From Deltaproteobacteria bacterium (GTDB taxonomy: Bacteria > Desulfobacterota > Desulfobacteria > Desulfobacterales > QNYZ01), in contig QNYZ01000037.1 of assembly GCA_003973265.1 (NCBI GenBank), forward strand, positions 1-64,000: 64,000 bases of DNA, written 5' to 3'. Of this stretch, positions 43,529 through 52,766 are shown in pieces. Both the position numbers and the translations under genes were made by a program. Numbering within the stretch: the first letter of the stretch is position 1; each line of letters starts with the position of its first letter. The notes under the pieces are model-generated. The model worked only from the letters and a program-made list of their open reading frames with translations, was not told the origin of the DNA and did no database searches.

Positions 43529-44633
43529 AATTTTTTATCGACTCCAACCCACCTGAGGTGGATATATTTTGTGCCAATGTGGCTAAATACGTCTCCAGGG
43601 CCAGCCGTGGATTGGCATTGGCCAGGATCTGTTTTTCTATTTTTTCCAGGGCTTCAAAACTGCCGACGAACGTTTGGGAGGGAACCGATGCGGCGACCTC
43701 CTTGATCTGATCCGTTCTATCCCGATTGATGGTATGCTCGGGCGTAAATGCCACCATTGCCAGATCCCGCAGCCAGGACTTCATGATACCCAGCAGATGA
43801 AAAATATGTTGTGGGTCACGCGCCAATATATCCGCCAGGGCCATGATTCGACGGGTGGACCCTGTTTTATCCGGGGCTGGCCCCCGATGGATCTGCATCA
43901 GCTCATCCATCAACCAGTGTCTTTGTCGGAGCCATTGCCCCGAATCCATTTCCCGGGCTGTCTGGTGGCTTCCTCCGGCCATGGCGGCGATAAGCCGGGA
44001 CGCTTCTTCACTGATTCCCTCTGAGTCGGCAATGGAACGCGCAATCTGTTCTTCCGGCAGTGGTGGAAACCGGAGATGCTGGCAACGCGAGAAAATGGTT
44101 GGGAGTAAATCCGACGGCTTATTTGCAATCAGGATCAGCGTGGTCCGGGCGGGGGGCTCTTCCAGCATTTTTAATAATGCGTTGGCTGCAGGCAGAGTCA
44201 TTGCCTGCGCTTTTTCGAGAATAGCAAATCGATACCGGGCATCGTAAGGTTTTAACGCCAGTGTATCACAAAGCGATCGGATCTGGTCAATTTTAAGTGC
44301 ATTTCCAGCCGGTTGAATACTGAGGATATCGGGATGCTCCCCGGTTATGATCTTCCTGCATGCCGGGCAGGAACCGCACACCGGCCAATACGCCGGATCC
44401 TGACTGTCTCCATTTGTATTTTGACCGTCTGATTCGGTGGAAATGTCCGGCTGGCCGGTACAATTCAGTGCCATGGCCAGCCGGATGGCTGTCTGGTATC
44501 GGCCAACACCGTCAATCCCTGTAAACAGCATGGCATGGGGGATTTTCCGGGTGCGAATCAGGTGCGTCAGGACTTGGATCGACCTGCCGCCTGGAATCAA
44601 CATTGGATTGAGCATCGGACCGGCTACCCGCAC
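43521..44633 (-). CDS. holB: DNA polymerase III delta' subunit
   Basis: HAMLFTGIDGVGRYQTAIRLAMAL, CGSCPACRKIITGEHPDI, LLKMLEEPPARTTLILIANKPSDLLPTIFSRCQ. Confidence 0.92.
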   Translation of the reverse strand: MRVAGPMLNPMLIPGGRSIQVLTHLIRTRKIPHAMLFTGIDGVGRYQTAIRLAMALNCTGQPDISTESDGQNTNGDSQDPAYWPVCGSCPACRKIITGEHPDILSIQPAGNALKIDQIRSLCDTLALKPYDARYRFAILEKAQAMTLPAANALLKMLEEPPARTTLILIANKPSDLLPTIFSRCQHLRFPPLPEEQIARSIADSEGISEEASRLIAAMAGGSHQTAREMDSGQWLRQRHWLMDELMQIHRGPAPDKTGSTRRIMALADILARDPQHIFHLLGIMKSWLRDLAMVAFTPEHTINRDRTDQIKEVAASVPSQTFVGSFEALEKIEKQILANANPRLALETYLATLAQNISTSGGLESIKNYG

Positions 44634-44634
44634 A

Positions 44635-44913
44635 TCACTGGTGATCGACCCGCTCCCTGATTTCTTTTCCCGGCTTGAAGAATGGCAGCTTTTTGGGCTT
44701 TATCCGAACCTTCTCCCCTGTTTTAGGATTGCGGCCGATGTAGCTTTTATAGCTTTTTACATAAAAGCTGCATAATCCGCGGATTTCGACCCGCTCACCC
44801 CTGGCCATGGTTTCGGTCATATCGTCGAAGAAAATCTGTACAACCCGAGATGCTTCCAGTCTGGAAATATTTGCTTCATTCTTGAGCCGGGTAATCAACT
44901 CTAATTTATTCAT
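44635..44913 (-). CDS. HU/IHF-family DNA-binding protein
   Basis: MNKLELITRLKNEANISRLEASRVVQIFFDDMTETMARGERVEIRGLCSFYVKSYKSYIGRNPKTGEKVRIKPKKLPFFKPGKEIRERV. Confidence 0.95.
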   Translation of the reverse strand: MNKLELITRLKNEANISRLEASRVVQIFFDDMTETMARGERVEIRGLCSFYVKSYKSYIGRNPKTGEKVRIKPKKLPFFKPGKEIRERVDHQ

Positions 44914-45098
44914 TTAGCCTCCTTGACTGATTGTCACGAACACATATAATCACTTTTTATTAAATAAATTCAAACAGCAAGTCAAGCTGTTAATTTCTTT
45001 TCGTATGTCGGTTTTGTCCGGCCATTTTGATAAAGTTTCGTATAAATTGCGATTCAAAGATGGTTTCAAGGTCGCGCGAAAAGGATTCAAACCGGATT

Positions 45099-45617
45099 TT
45101 ATGTGTGTAACAGTTCCACATCGTCTTCATCTACTTCCACGGCAGCAAACTGGCCGAGGGTCTCGATATGAACAATCACCCTGTTTTTCCCCCGGTATTG
45201 TGAAAAAATACCGATCACACCGGTAAATGCGCCCCGGATCACTACGACCTGATCTCCTTTTTTAAAACGGGACCCGGTCGTTACCTGCTGATCCGTTGCC
45301 GTGATGATTTTCAATGAATCGATGGTTTCCGGGGAAACAGGTAACGGGCCCTGACGGTTGCCAATCAGACGGACAGCCCCTACTGTTTTAAGGATTTCAA
45401 GATGATGCGATGGGTTCAGATCCGTCTTGACAAACAGGTATCCCGGAAACAGACAGGCCCGTAACATAACACGTCTGTCCCGGCGCCTGCTTTGAACCAG
45501 GATTTTGGGGAGAAAAACCTCCACCGCTTTTCTGGCCAGGGCCTCACAGGTCGTGTTTTCAAATCGGCTTTTGGTGTGGAGCACGTACCATGCGGGGGTC
45601 AGCCGGGTCCCATGCAT
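45099..45617 (-). CDS. NusG-like (UpxY/RfaH-type) transcription antitermination paralog
   Basis: AWYVLHTKSRFENTTCEALARKAVEVFLPKILVQSRRRDRRVMLRACLFPGYLFVKTDL NGN domain; FKKGDQVVVIRGAFTGVIGIF KOW. Confidence 0.9.
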   Translation of the reverse strand: MHGTRLTPAWYVLHTKSRFENTTCEALARKAVEVFLPKILVQSRRRDRRVMLRACLFPGYLFVKTDLNPSHHLEILKTVGAVRLIGNRQGPLPVSPETIDSLKIITATDQQVTTGSRFKKGDQVVVIRGAFTGVIGIFSQYRGKNRVIVHIETLGQFAAVEVDEDDVELLHT

Positions 45618-45620
45618 AAA

Positions 45621-47957
45621 TCAGTATCCCCCGACGGTAGTATGGCCGCCGATTCCCTGATGGATACTGCCCAGGCCGTGCAGGGATATGGAAAATGCAT
45701 ATCTTGTATTCTCGGCTTCTTCGATATAGTCCAGGGAAAAAGTCCAGCAATCGGCCCGGTACTGCCATCCCAGCGCCCGCTTGACATCCTCCTTGGTGAT
45801 CATGTCGCGTTCATATTCCGCATGGGCCGACAGGCGACGGGTGACCAGCGCGTATAGATATAGCTTTAAATGTTCCTGTTGATCGCCCTGGATACGATAG
45901 CTGGCCTGAAGCCGATCGCCGCGTCTGTCCCGGATAATGGCCTCCACATTTTTTTGCAGATAATCATTATCGTAGGTGTCATATTTCATATCCGCCTTGG
46001 CCCACAGGTAGGGAGAAGGCATAAAACGTATTTCACCGAAAATGGGGGAAAGCGGCCTGGGGTCATCCTTGTTGTCACTGGCTTCGTTAAAATCGTAACT
46101 CTGGGACAGAAAGAGCCGTAGAAATTCGCGATAATCGTATTTTCCGGCGCTGACAGGCATATCGGTCCGGGCGCTTTGTCCCTTTCGGCCGGTTTGTTTG
46201 AGCTTCGATGTAAATGAGCTGAGCAGTGTGTAGGTGATGGTATTATTCTTCTCAATTGGTTTAACCGGGGAAAAACGGGGCAGATCGTCCTGGCTGATGT
46301 CCGGGGTAAAATTATAAGAAATCTGGGGGCGGATGGCATGTTTTATTTTTTCAATGCGGTTGCCGCCAATCTGGTAAACCCGATACACTTCAGATGAGAA
46401 TTTGCCGCCGATATCGTACATATTCCGGTGAATGGAGGTTTTCTGATTCTTGTCCTTATTGTCGGTCTCGCTGACATACCAATAGTTATATCGCCACCCG
46501 GCGGACGGTTCAATGGTGAAATAACGGCCGGCTCTCAAGGGAAGAAAGATGCGTGGATACCACTCGGCTTCATGCAGGCGGGTGATATCGCTGCTGGCAT
46601 CACTGTCTTTCCGGAAATAATGGATATAGTGGGTGTCTATCGTGTAAAACAGCGGCGTGCTGAAGATTTCCTGCTTTGAGCCGTTAAAGGTTACCCATGG
46701 TAACTGCTGGATCGTGGGGTCCTCGTCGCTGAATTGTCGCCGGATGACATCATCATACCAGGTTGCCCCCGTATTCAACCGGAACCTGGACCATGTACGG
46801 CTGATATTAATGATGTTTCGCCGAATCGTTTCATTGAAATCATCCAGATCCCGCCCGAAAGTATCAAAAAAATATTCATCCGTTGTATTAAATCCGGTCA
46901 GGCCATTTTTAAATTCCAGCAGATAATCCTGATCGCTGACAATATCCAGGTCAATCTTGGCGGTCAGGCCCCAGGGCAGGGTCTGTTGATCGTGTTTCAT
47001 CCTGAACCAGTATCGCTCCCGGTTCGGACGTGTCTGGTCGTCGTGGGTATAGCCCCATCGATCACTGGAATCACCGGTGCCGTCATCCACCTGCCGGTCG
47101 TCCAGGTAATCGAACATAATCGTCCCCCTGGACCGTGGGTCCAGGACATACCGAAATTCAGCGCCCCATTTATTGCCCCGGTTTTCCAGGTATTGCCAGT
47201 AAAGCGTGGCATCGGTACTGGGGCTGATCGCCCAGAAAAAGGGCTGGGTGTATTCAAAGCCATTCCGACTGTCGGATATGGCCAGTTCCGGGGGTAAAAA
47301 TCCGGTTTCCCGGTTTCGTTTGATGGGAACCACCAGGAAAGGGGTGTAAAATACGGGCAGGTTTTTGATCCAGAGCGTGGTATGCCATGCGGTGGCGTAG
47401 CCCTCCATCGCCACGTTGACATCTCTTCCGGTTATTTTCCAGTCCGGCGAATCACCGTCGCACGAGGTAATACTTGCTTTTTCAGCCGAGTATGTATGGG
47501 GACCGGTTTTCTGGATCTGGCTGCCGGTAATATGAAAATGACGGGCCTGAAAAAAGGCGCGGCCGTTGTAAATAGTGCCGGTTTCGTTACTCAGGTCCAG
47601 GTCCATCCGGTCACCGGCCACCGTATCTTTCCCCGCCTTTACGACAACATGGCCAGACGCTTGAGCGGTCAGTTTTTTTGTACTGTACTGGATACTGTCC
47701 GCGGTAATGATTCGGTCTCCCTGGACCAGCTTTACATGACCCGTGGCATTAAAAAGCTGGGTATTTTTATCGTAGCTGACATTGTCTGCAAAAATCCGCC
47801 ATGGCAGGTCGGACGAAATGGTTTGCCCCCAGGAAGCGACAGGGGTAAACAACAGGACAAGAACGAACAGATAGACCGGTATGAGGCGTTGCCCTGAACA
47901 TGCCCGTCTAACCGGATACGATGATAGTTGGCTGGTGATCGTTTCCCAATTTTTCAT
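45621..47957 (-). CDS. lptD: LPS-assembly protein LptD
   Basis: Signal peptide, OstA-like N-domain (ADNVSYDKNTQLFNATGHVKLVQGDRIITADSIQYSTKKLTAQASGHV), long beta-barrel with LWIKNLPVFYTPFLVVPIKRNRETGFLPPE. Confidence 0.94.
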   Translation of the reverse strand: MKNWETITSQLSSYPVRRACSGQRLIPVYLFVLVLLFTPVASWGQTISSDLPWRIFADNVSYDKNTQLFNATGHVKLVQGDRIITADSIQYSTKKLTAQASGHVVVKAGKDTVAGDRMDLDLSNETGTIYNGRAFFQARHFHITGSQIQKTGPHTYSAEKASITSCDGDSPDWKITGRDVNVAMEGYATAWHTTLWIKNLPVFYTPFLVVPIKRNRETGFLPPELAISDSRNGFEYTQPFFWAISPSTDATLYWQYLENRGNKWGAEFRYVLDPRSRGTIMFDYLDDRQVDDGTGDSSDRWGYTHDDQTRPNRERYWFRMKHDQQTLPWGLTAKIDLDIVSDQDYLLEFKNGLTGFNTTDEYFFDTFGRDLDDFNETIRRNIINISRTWSRFRLNTGATWYDDVIRRQFSDEDPTIQQLPWVTFNGSKQEIFSTPLFYTIDTHYIHYFRKDSDASSDITRLHEAEWYPRIFLPLRAGRYFTIEPSAGWRYNYWYVSETDNKDKNQKTSIHRNMYDIGGKFSSEVYRVYQIGGNRIEKIKHAIRPQISYNFTPDISQDDLPRFSPVKPIEKNNTITYTLLSSFTSKLKQTGRKGQSARTDMPVSAGKYDYREFLRLFLSQSYDFNEASDNKDDPRPLSPIFGEIRFMPSPYLWAKADMKYDTYDNDYLQKNVEAIIRDRRGDRLQASYRIQGDQQEHLKLYLYALVTRRLSAHAEYERDMITKEDVKRALGWQYRADCWTFSLDYIEEAENTRYAFSISLHGLGSIHQGIGGHTTVGGY

Positions 47958-48332
47958 TTAATCTCTTAATGTGCGGCATGAAAGTGAGGTTTTTACCGGT
48001 CTGATCAAGTAAAATGCTTTAACCGGGTTAAAATACTGATATGCTATAAATCCGACCTCGTTGAAAAAGTCAAGGTTTTGTTGTAACAGGCAGACATCCT
48101 GCCGGTTGCCGGGCAGGGTGAATATCGGCCACGATACACATAGACAAACGGCTTGAAACAGGGGCCGAATATCAGGTTGGACTAAAAATACGTGCAATCA
48201 GCCGGGTGACGGGTGAATGGATGTTTCAGAGATCGACCAGCCATTTCGGCTGGCGGTAATCAGGTTGACCAGTACTGTGCCCTTAAGCGGGTTTTTGGTG
48301 TGATACAAATGTCTTGAACATAAAATAATTGG

Positions 48333-50630
48333 GTGAAAATGAAAAAAACCAATCCAGCAATTTTGAATACTATCGGCAACACGCCTCTGGTATTAATTAA
48401 TCATTTGACTCCGAATCCCCGCGTGAAAATATATGCCAAACTGGAATATTTTAATCCCAGCGGCTCAATCAAGGATCGGGCGGCGTTGTATATGATTGAG
48501 GCCGGAGAGACGTCCGGGGAGTTGACACCGGAAAAAACGGTGATTGAGGCCACCAGCGGCAATACCGGTATCGGCCTGGCCTTGGTCTGTGCGGTGAAAG
48601 GATACCGTCTGCTCCTGACGATGTCTGAATCTGTCAGTACCGAGCGGCAGAAAATTTTAAGGGCACGGGGGGCGGATATTCTGCTTACCCCGGCCCGGAT
48701 GGGAACCGACGGGGCCATTGAAGAGGCGTATCGACTGGCCCGGGAAAATCCGGACAAGTTTTATTTGACCGATCAGTTTAACAATCCCGCCAACTGGCAG
48801 GCGCACTATGAGACCACGGCAGTGGAAATCTGGGAGCAGACGGCCGGGGAGGTGTCGGCGGTGGTGGTGGCTTTGGGAACATCGGGCACGGTCATGGGCA
48901 TCCAGCGGCGTCTGAAAGAATTTAATTCCCGCATAAGTATTGTGGGCGTAGAACCTTACCTGGGCCATAAGATCCAGGGCCTGAAAAACATGATGGAGTC
49001 GTATCGGCCTGAGATATTCGAAAAAGACCGCCTCGATCAGAAAATGAATATTGATGATGACCGTGCATTTGAGATGACCCGCCAATTGGCCAGAAAAGAA
49101 GGGCTGCTGGTGGGGATGAGTTCGGGCGCCGCAATGGCGGCCGCCTGTGATGTGGCCGAATCCCTCGAAGAGGGCCTCGTGGTCGCTGTTTTTCCGGACG
49201 GAGGCGAGCGGTATCTGAGTACATCGGTTTTTACCATGCCGTCATGTTCCGGTATGGACCTGTTCAATACCATGACCGGCCGGAAAGAGCCGTTTACTCC
49301 CCTGATACCTGACAAGGTAGACATCTATTCATGCGGACCCACGGTGGCCGCCCCGTTACATGTGGGGCAGTATCGCCGGTATGTTTTTTCTGATCTCCTC
49401 AGCCGGTACCTCAGATCAAAAAGGTATGTGGTGCGTCACATTACCAACATTACTGATTTCGATGACCGGACGATTGAGGGTTCTTTTGAGGCCGGAGAGG
49501 ATCTCAAGACCTTTACCGATAAAAATACCGCCCGTTTCAAAAAGGATCTGGAAATTCTGGGTATCGCCCCCGCCGACCGGTTTCCCCGAACGAGTGAGCA
49601 TCTTCCAGAAATGGTACGGCTGGCTGAAAAACTCGTTGATAAAGGAGCGGCGTATGAAAAGCTGCGGTCGATATATTTTAATATCTCCCGGTTTTCCGGG
49701 TATGGGGAGCTTTCCGGGGTTGACATTGGCAAGATAAGAATCGGCGCTACGGTAGATCTGGATGAATATGAAAAAGACAATCCCAAGGATTTTACCCTGC
49801 TCAAGCGTTCAAGGCTTTCCGAACTTCGCCGGGGTATCCGTGTCCGTACGTCGTGGGGCAACACGCGGCCTTCCCTGCACCTGCAATGTGCCGCCATCGC
49901 CATGAAGTATCTGGGCGAGAGCTTTGATATCCACACGGGCAGCCGGGAACTTGTATTTCCCCATCACGAAAATGAAAGCGCCATTGCCGGTGCAGTAACC
50001 GGTCAGCCCCTGGCACATTACTGGCTCCACAGTGAGCAGGTTATCATGGCGGACGGAAATCATCCAACCCTGCCCGAATTAACCGATCTGGGGTTTTCCG
50101 GCCGGGAAATTCGCTACTGGCTACTGTCCAGTCATTACCGTAAACCCCTTGTTTTTACCCTTGATGCCCTGCGCAATGCGCGGCGCTCGCTGGCCCGGAT
50201 TGATCATTGCACCGACATGCTTAAACGTATTCAAAGCACCCGCAATGATATAAAAATTGACCAGCTCCTGTACGATTTAAAACACGGTTTTTCCGCTGCC
50301 ATGGATGACGATTTGAATTCTTCCACGGCATTGGGGGCAATTTTCAAGGTAATCCGGCAGATTAACACCCTCAATAACCAGGGCCTTCTGGGAAAAGCCG
50401 CCGCCACCCTGATCCTGGAGCGATTTAAAAAGATCGATACCGTTTTGAATATCCTCGATGGCGGGCATGCGGTTGAAAATCCCAAAGCCCGGCAGTTGAT
50501 CCATGCGCACAAACAGGCCCGGAAAGCTCACGATTTTGCCCGCGCGGATGCCATTCGGGATCAGCTGCGGCATCTGGGGATTCAGATAAGAGACAAGAAA
50601 ATAACAGAATTGAATTTTGAAGAGGCATAA
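48333..50630 (+). CDS. Fusion: cysteine synthase (CysK/CysM) + cysteinyl-tRNA synthetase-like module lacking KMSKS
   Basis: N-half: SGSIKDRAALYMIE, EATSGNTGIGLAL, GTSGTVMGI, MSSGAAMAAAC. C-half from about 49254: CGPTVAAPLHVGQYRRYVFSDLLSRYLRSKRYVVRHITNITDFDDRTI, LHLQCAAIAMKYLGESFDIHTGSRELVFPHHENE, DFARADAIRDQLRHLGI. GTG 48333 or ATG 48339 start. Confidence 0.93.
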   Translation: MKMKKTNPAILNTIGNTPLVLINHLTPNPRVKIYAKLEYFNPSGSIKDRAALYMIEAGETSGELTPEKTVIEATSGNTGIGLALVCAVKGYRLLLTMSESVSTERQKILRARGADILLTPARMGTDGAIEEAYRLARENPDKFYLTDQFNNPANWQAHYETTAVEIWEQTAGEVSAVVVALGTSGTVMGIQRRLKEFNSRISIVGVEPYLGHKIQGLKNMMESYRPEIFEKDRLDQKMNIDDDRAFEMTRQLARKEGLLVGMSSGAAMAAACDVAESLEEGLVVAVFPDGGERYLSTSVFTMPSCSGMDLFNTMTGRKEPFTPLIPDKVDIYSCGPTVAAPLHVGQYRRYVFSDLLSRYLRSKRYVVRHITNITDFDDRTIEGSFEAGEDLKTFTDKNTARFKKDLEILGIAPADRFPRTSEHLPEMVRLAEKLVDKGAAYEKLRSIYFNISRFSGYGELSGVDIGKIRIGATVDLDEYEKDNPKDFTLLKRSRLSELRRGIRVRTSWGNTRPSLHLQCAAIAMKYLGESFDIHTGSRELVFPHHENESAIAGAVTGQPLAHYWLHSEQVIMADGNHPTLPELTDLGFSGREIRYWLLSSHYRKPLVFTLDALRNARRSLARIDHCTDMLKRIQSTRNDIKIDQLLYDLKHGFSAAMDDDLNSSTALGAIFKVIRQINTLNNQGLLGKAAATLILERFKKIDTVLNILDGGHAVENPKARQLIHAHKQARKAHDFARADAIRDQLRHLGIQIRDKKITELNFEEA

Positions 50631-50632
50631 AC

Positions 50633-51715
50633 ATGATCCCGATCTATTTTCCGTTTACCGATATGCCGGAACCCGTGGCCGATCTTTTGGCCGCCGTGTT
50701 TGACCAGATCATCGTTTTATCTCCATCAGAAAAGGCAATTGACCTGTCCATGGCGCATCAGATCCGTAAAGGCTGGTTATCTGTGATTGCGCCCTTTGAA
50801 GATGGGGATGCTGCACTGGATAAGATCGTCCAGTCCTACCGGGCATGGGCCGACCTGCATGGACAGGACCGTCTAAACCGATTCGTCACGCAGAAACTAC
50901 AGGCATCCTTTTCCGGCGAATCATCTGCATTCACGCTGCTTGATGAAATTCGGGGACGCAGCCAGGGGGTAAGCCCGGACGCTGAAAAGGAATCCCGGCA
51001 GGGTTCGGATCGGGGCCCAGGCGGGGAGAAGAAAAAACCGGGAACAACCCGGCATCCAGATATCGATATTCAGAAAAGCCGTGTCCTTTTGGCCATTGCC
51101 CAGGAATACGATCGGAGAAACCGGGAAATTCAGCAGGACCTGGTTTCGGCCGCTTCCATTGAGAAAAATTTCTTAAACGCATTACACGCAACAGCGGATG
51201 GGGCCATGCAGGGATCACCACCTTCCCTTGTGTGGCCTGAAGGTGGGGAGCCGTCGTACATGCTGAGGGAGCGCCTTGCCGCCTGGACCTGCTTTCTCAA
51301 TCAGGAAGCCGTCTCATCATATCGAATCTTTGTTACCACCAGCGAACCCGTCATGACGCTATTGGCACAATCGTTGCCATCAACCGAGCCGCTGGCCACG
51401 ATCAACAAGATAGGGATAAACCCGATGCCTGGCCCGGACACACCTCCTGAGGCTGACCGGCGGTGGCAGGGAAAGCTGGCACAATGGCTGGCTGATCAGA
51501 CGATATCTGTCGAAACCGTCGGATCATCTGCCCCGCCGGATCCTCCCGCTGTACAAAACGGAGCGCCGTCAATTTCCCTGAAAATTTACCGTACCGATAA
51601 ATCTCCCCGGCAATGGTTTCAGCAGGCGGCAGGGATAACCAGTGATATTCAAACGGAATCCGATTCCCGTGTCACTGGGCCGGCCACCGTGCTGGTATTT
51701 GTTTCCACGGACTGA
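50633..51715 (+). CDS. Uncharacterised 360-aa protein coupled to the cysteine synthase/CysRS-like fusion
   Basis: ATG 2 bp after the upstream TAA; continuous ORF MIPIYFPFTDMPEPVADLLAAVFDQIIVLSPSEKAIDLSMAHQIRKGWLSVIAPFEDG... with no recognised domain. Confidence 0.8.
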   Translation: MIPIYFPFTDMPEPVADLLAAVFDQIIVLSPSEKAIDLSMAHQIRKGWLSVIAPFEDGDAALDKIVQSYRAWADLHGQDRLNRFVTQKLQASFSGESSAFTLLDEIRGRSQGVSPDAEKESRQGSDRGPGGEKKKPGTTRHPDIDIQKSRVLLAIAQEYDRRNREIQQDLVSAASIEKNFLNALHATADGAMQGSPPSLVWPEGGEPSYMLRERLAAWTCFLNQEAVSSYRIFVTTSEPVMTLLAQSLPSTEPLATINKIGINPMPGPDTPPEADRRWQGKLAQWLADQTISVETVGSSAPPDPPAVQNGAPSISLKIYRTDKSPRQWFQQAAGITSDIQTESDSRVTGPATVLVFVSTD

Positions 51716-51946
51716 TATTTGCGTAATATACCGGTAAATCAGGATAAACAACACTTGGGCGGGGGGGTATCCTAATAAATTTAAAAGGGAAGGGAAAGGC
51801 TTGACTCACGCTTTTATTTGATATATGGGAGCGGTCGTGTAGCAATTACGGTCTTTTATGACCGTTTTAACATTCGGTTCCGAATATATGGAGCGGCAAA
51901 ATATAAGGATCGGCAAACTTTTATTTTCTGAAAGGAGAAATTGAGC

Positions 51947-52135
51947 ATGTCTTTTAACGTTACGGTAGATGAGGAAAAATGCGTCGGTTGTGAAGAATGT
52001 GTCGATGTCTGCCCGGTAGAGGTATTTGAAATGGTAGACGAAAAATCACAGCCGGTGAATGCGGAAGAATGCCTCGGTTGTGAAAGCTGTGTTGAAGTAT
52101 GTGAAGAAGAAGCGATCACCGTAGAAGAAGTGTAG
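51947..52135 (+). CDS. 2[4Fe-4S] ferredoxin
   Basis: CVGCEECVDVCPVEVFEM and CLGCESCVEVCEEEAITVEEV; aaaggag SD; ATG 51947. Confidence 0.96.
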   Translation: MSFNVTVDEEKCVGCEECVDVCPVEVFEMVDEKSQPVNAEECLGCESCVEVCEEEAITVEEV

Positions 52136-52139
52136 TTTT

Positions 52140-52176
52140 TTTCCCCGATCCCGGGCAGTGCCCGGGATCGGGGAAA
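52140..52176. repeat. Long near-perfect inverted repeat (18-bp arms, 1-nt centre)
   Basis: tttccccgatcccgggca g tgcccgggatcggggaaa directly after the ferredoxin stop. Confidence 0.9.
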
Positions 52177-52433
52177 TAACCCATGCCAAGAGTTTATCGC
52201 AACCATCCTCGTTTTATCCATTCCCTTTAACCCGTGTTTTTTTTCAAACGGCTGCCTGAAAGATGGCCATTGGATTTGCAGCTGCCGTCACCGGAATACG
52301 CTAACACGTGATCCTTCGTGGTAACCACAAGAAGAACAGGTCTATTTTGCGGACATTTGAATTGGACGGCGGGCCTGACCCGCTGGCCCATACCACTTGC
52401 ACCGGCTGATGAACTGTGTTAGTGCCTGTCGCC

Positions 52434-52766
52434 ATGAAACAATACGTTATTGATGAATTACAATCTGGAGACAGCGAAAAAATAGTAGAATATGTAAAGC
52501 ATCATTTTTCCGCAACGGGTCTTGACCAGGTTTACTGGGTGATTCTTCCCGATGACCTGTTAAGCGATACCCAGAAAGCGCATCGGGAATGCCGGCCGTT
52601 TTATGTGGCTGTCGAGCTGATGGATACTTCCGTGAAGTGTGAATTGCTGGTACGCTCAAAAAAGCGACTGGGTTGTGACTGTATCTGTTATGCGGATCGG
52701 CAGCAGCGTAACTGGGTGATAGATCAGATGGATCTGATGATTGATGATCTGGGTATTCAGACATGA
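52434..52766 (+). CDS. Uncharacterised small protein coupled to plsC
   Basis: MKQYVIDELQSGDSEKIVEYVKHHFSATGLDQVYWVILPDDLLSDTQKAHRECRPFYVAVEL; 4-bp ATGA overlap with the next CDS. Confidence 0.75.
   Translation: MKQYVIDELQSGDSEKIVEYVKHHFSATGLDQVYWVILPDDLLSDTQKAHRECRPFYVAVELMDTSVKCELLVRSKKRLGCDCICYADRQQRNWVIDQMDLMIDDLGIQT

Noticed and set aside
51801-51827. TTGACT...TATATG promoter upstream of the ferredoxin
   Set aside because: Spacer is only 15 nt and the match is weak; not listed as a feature.
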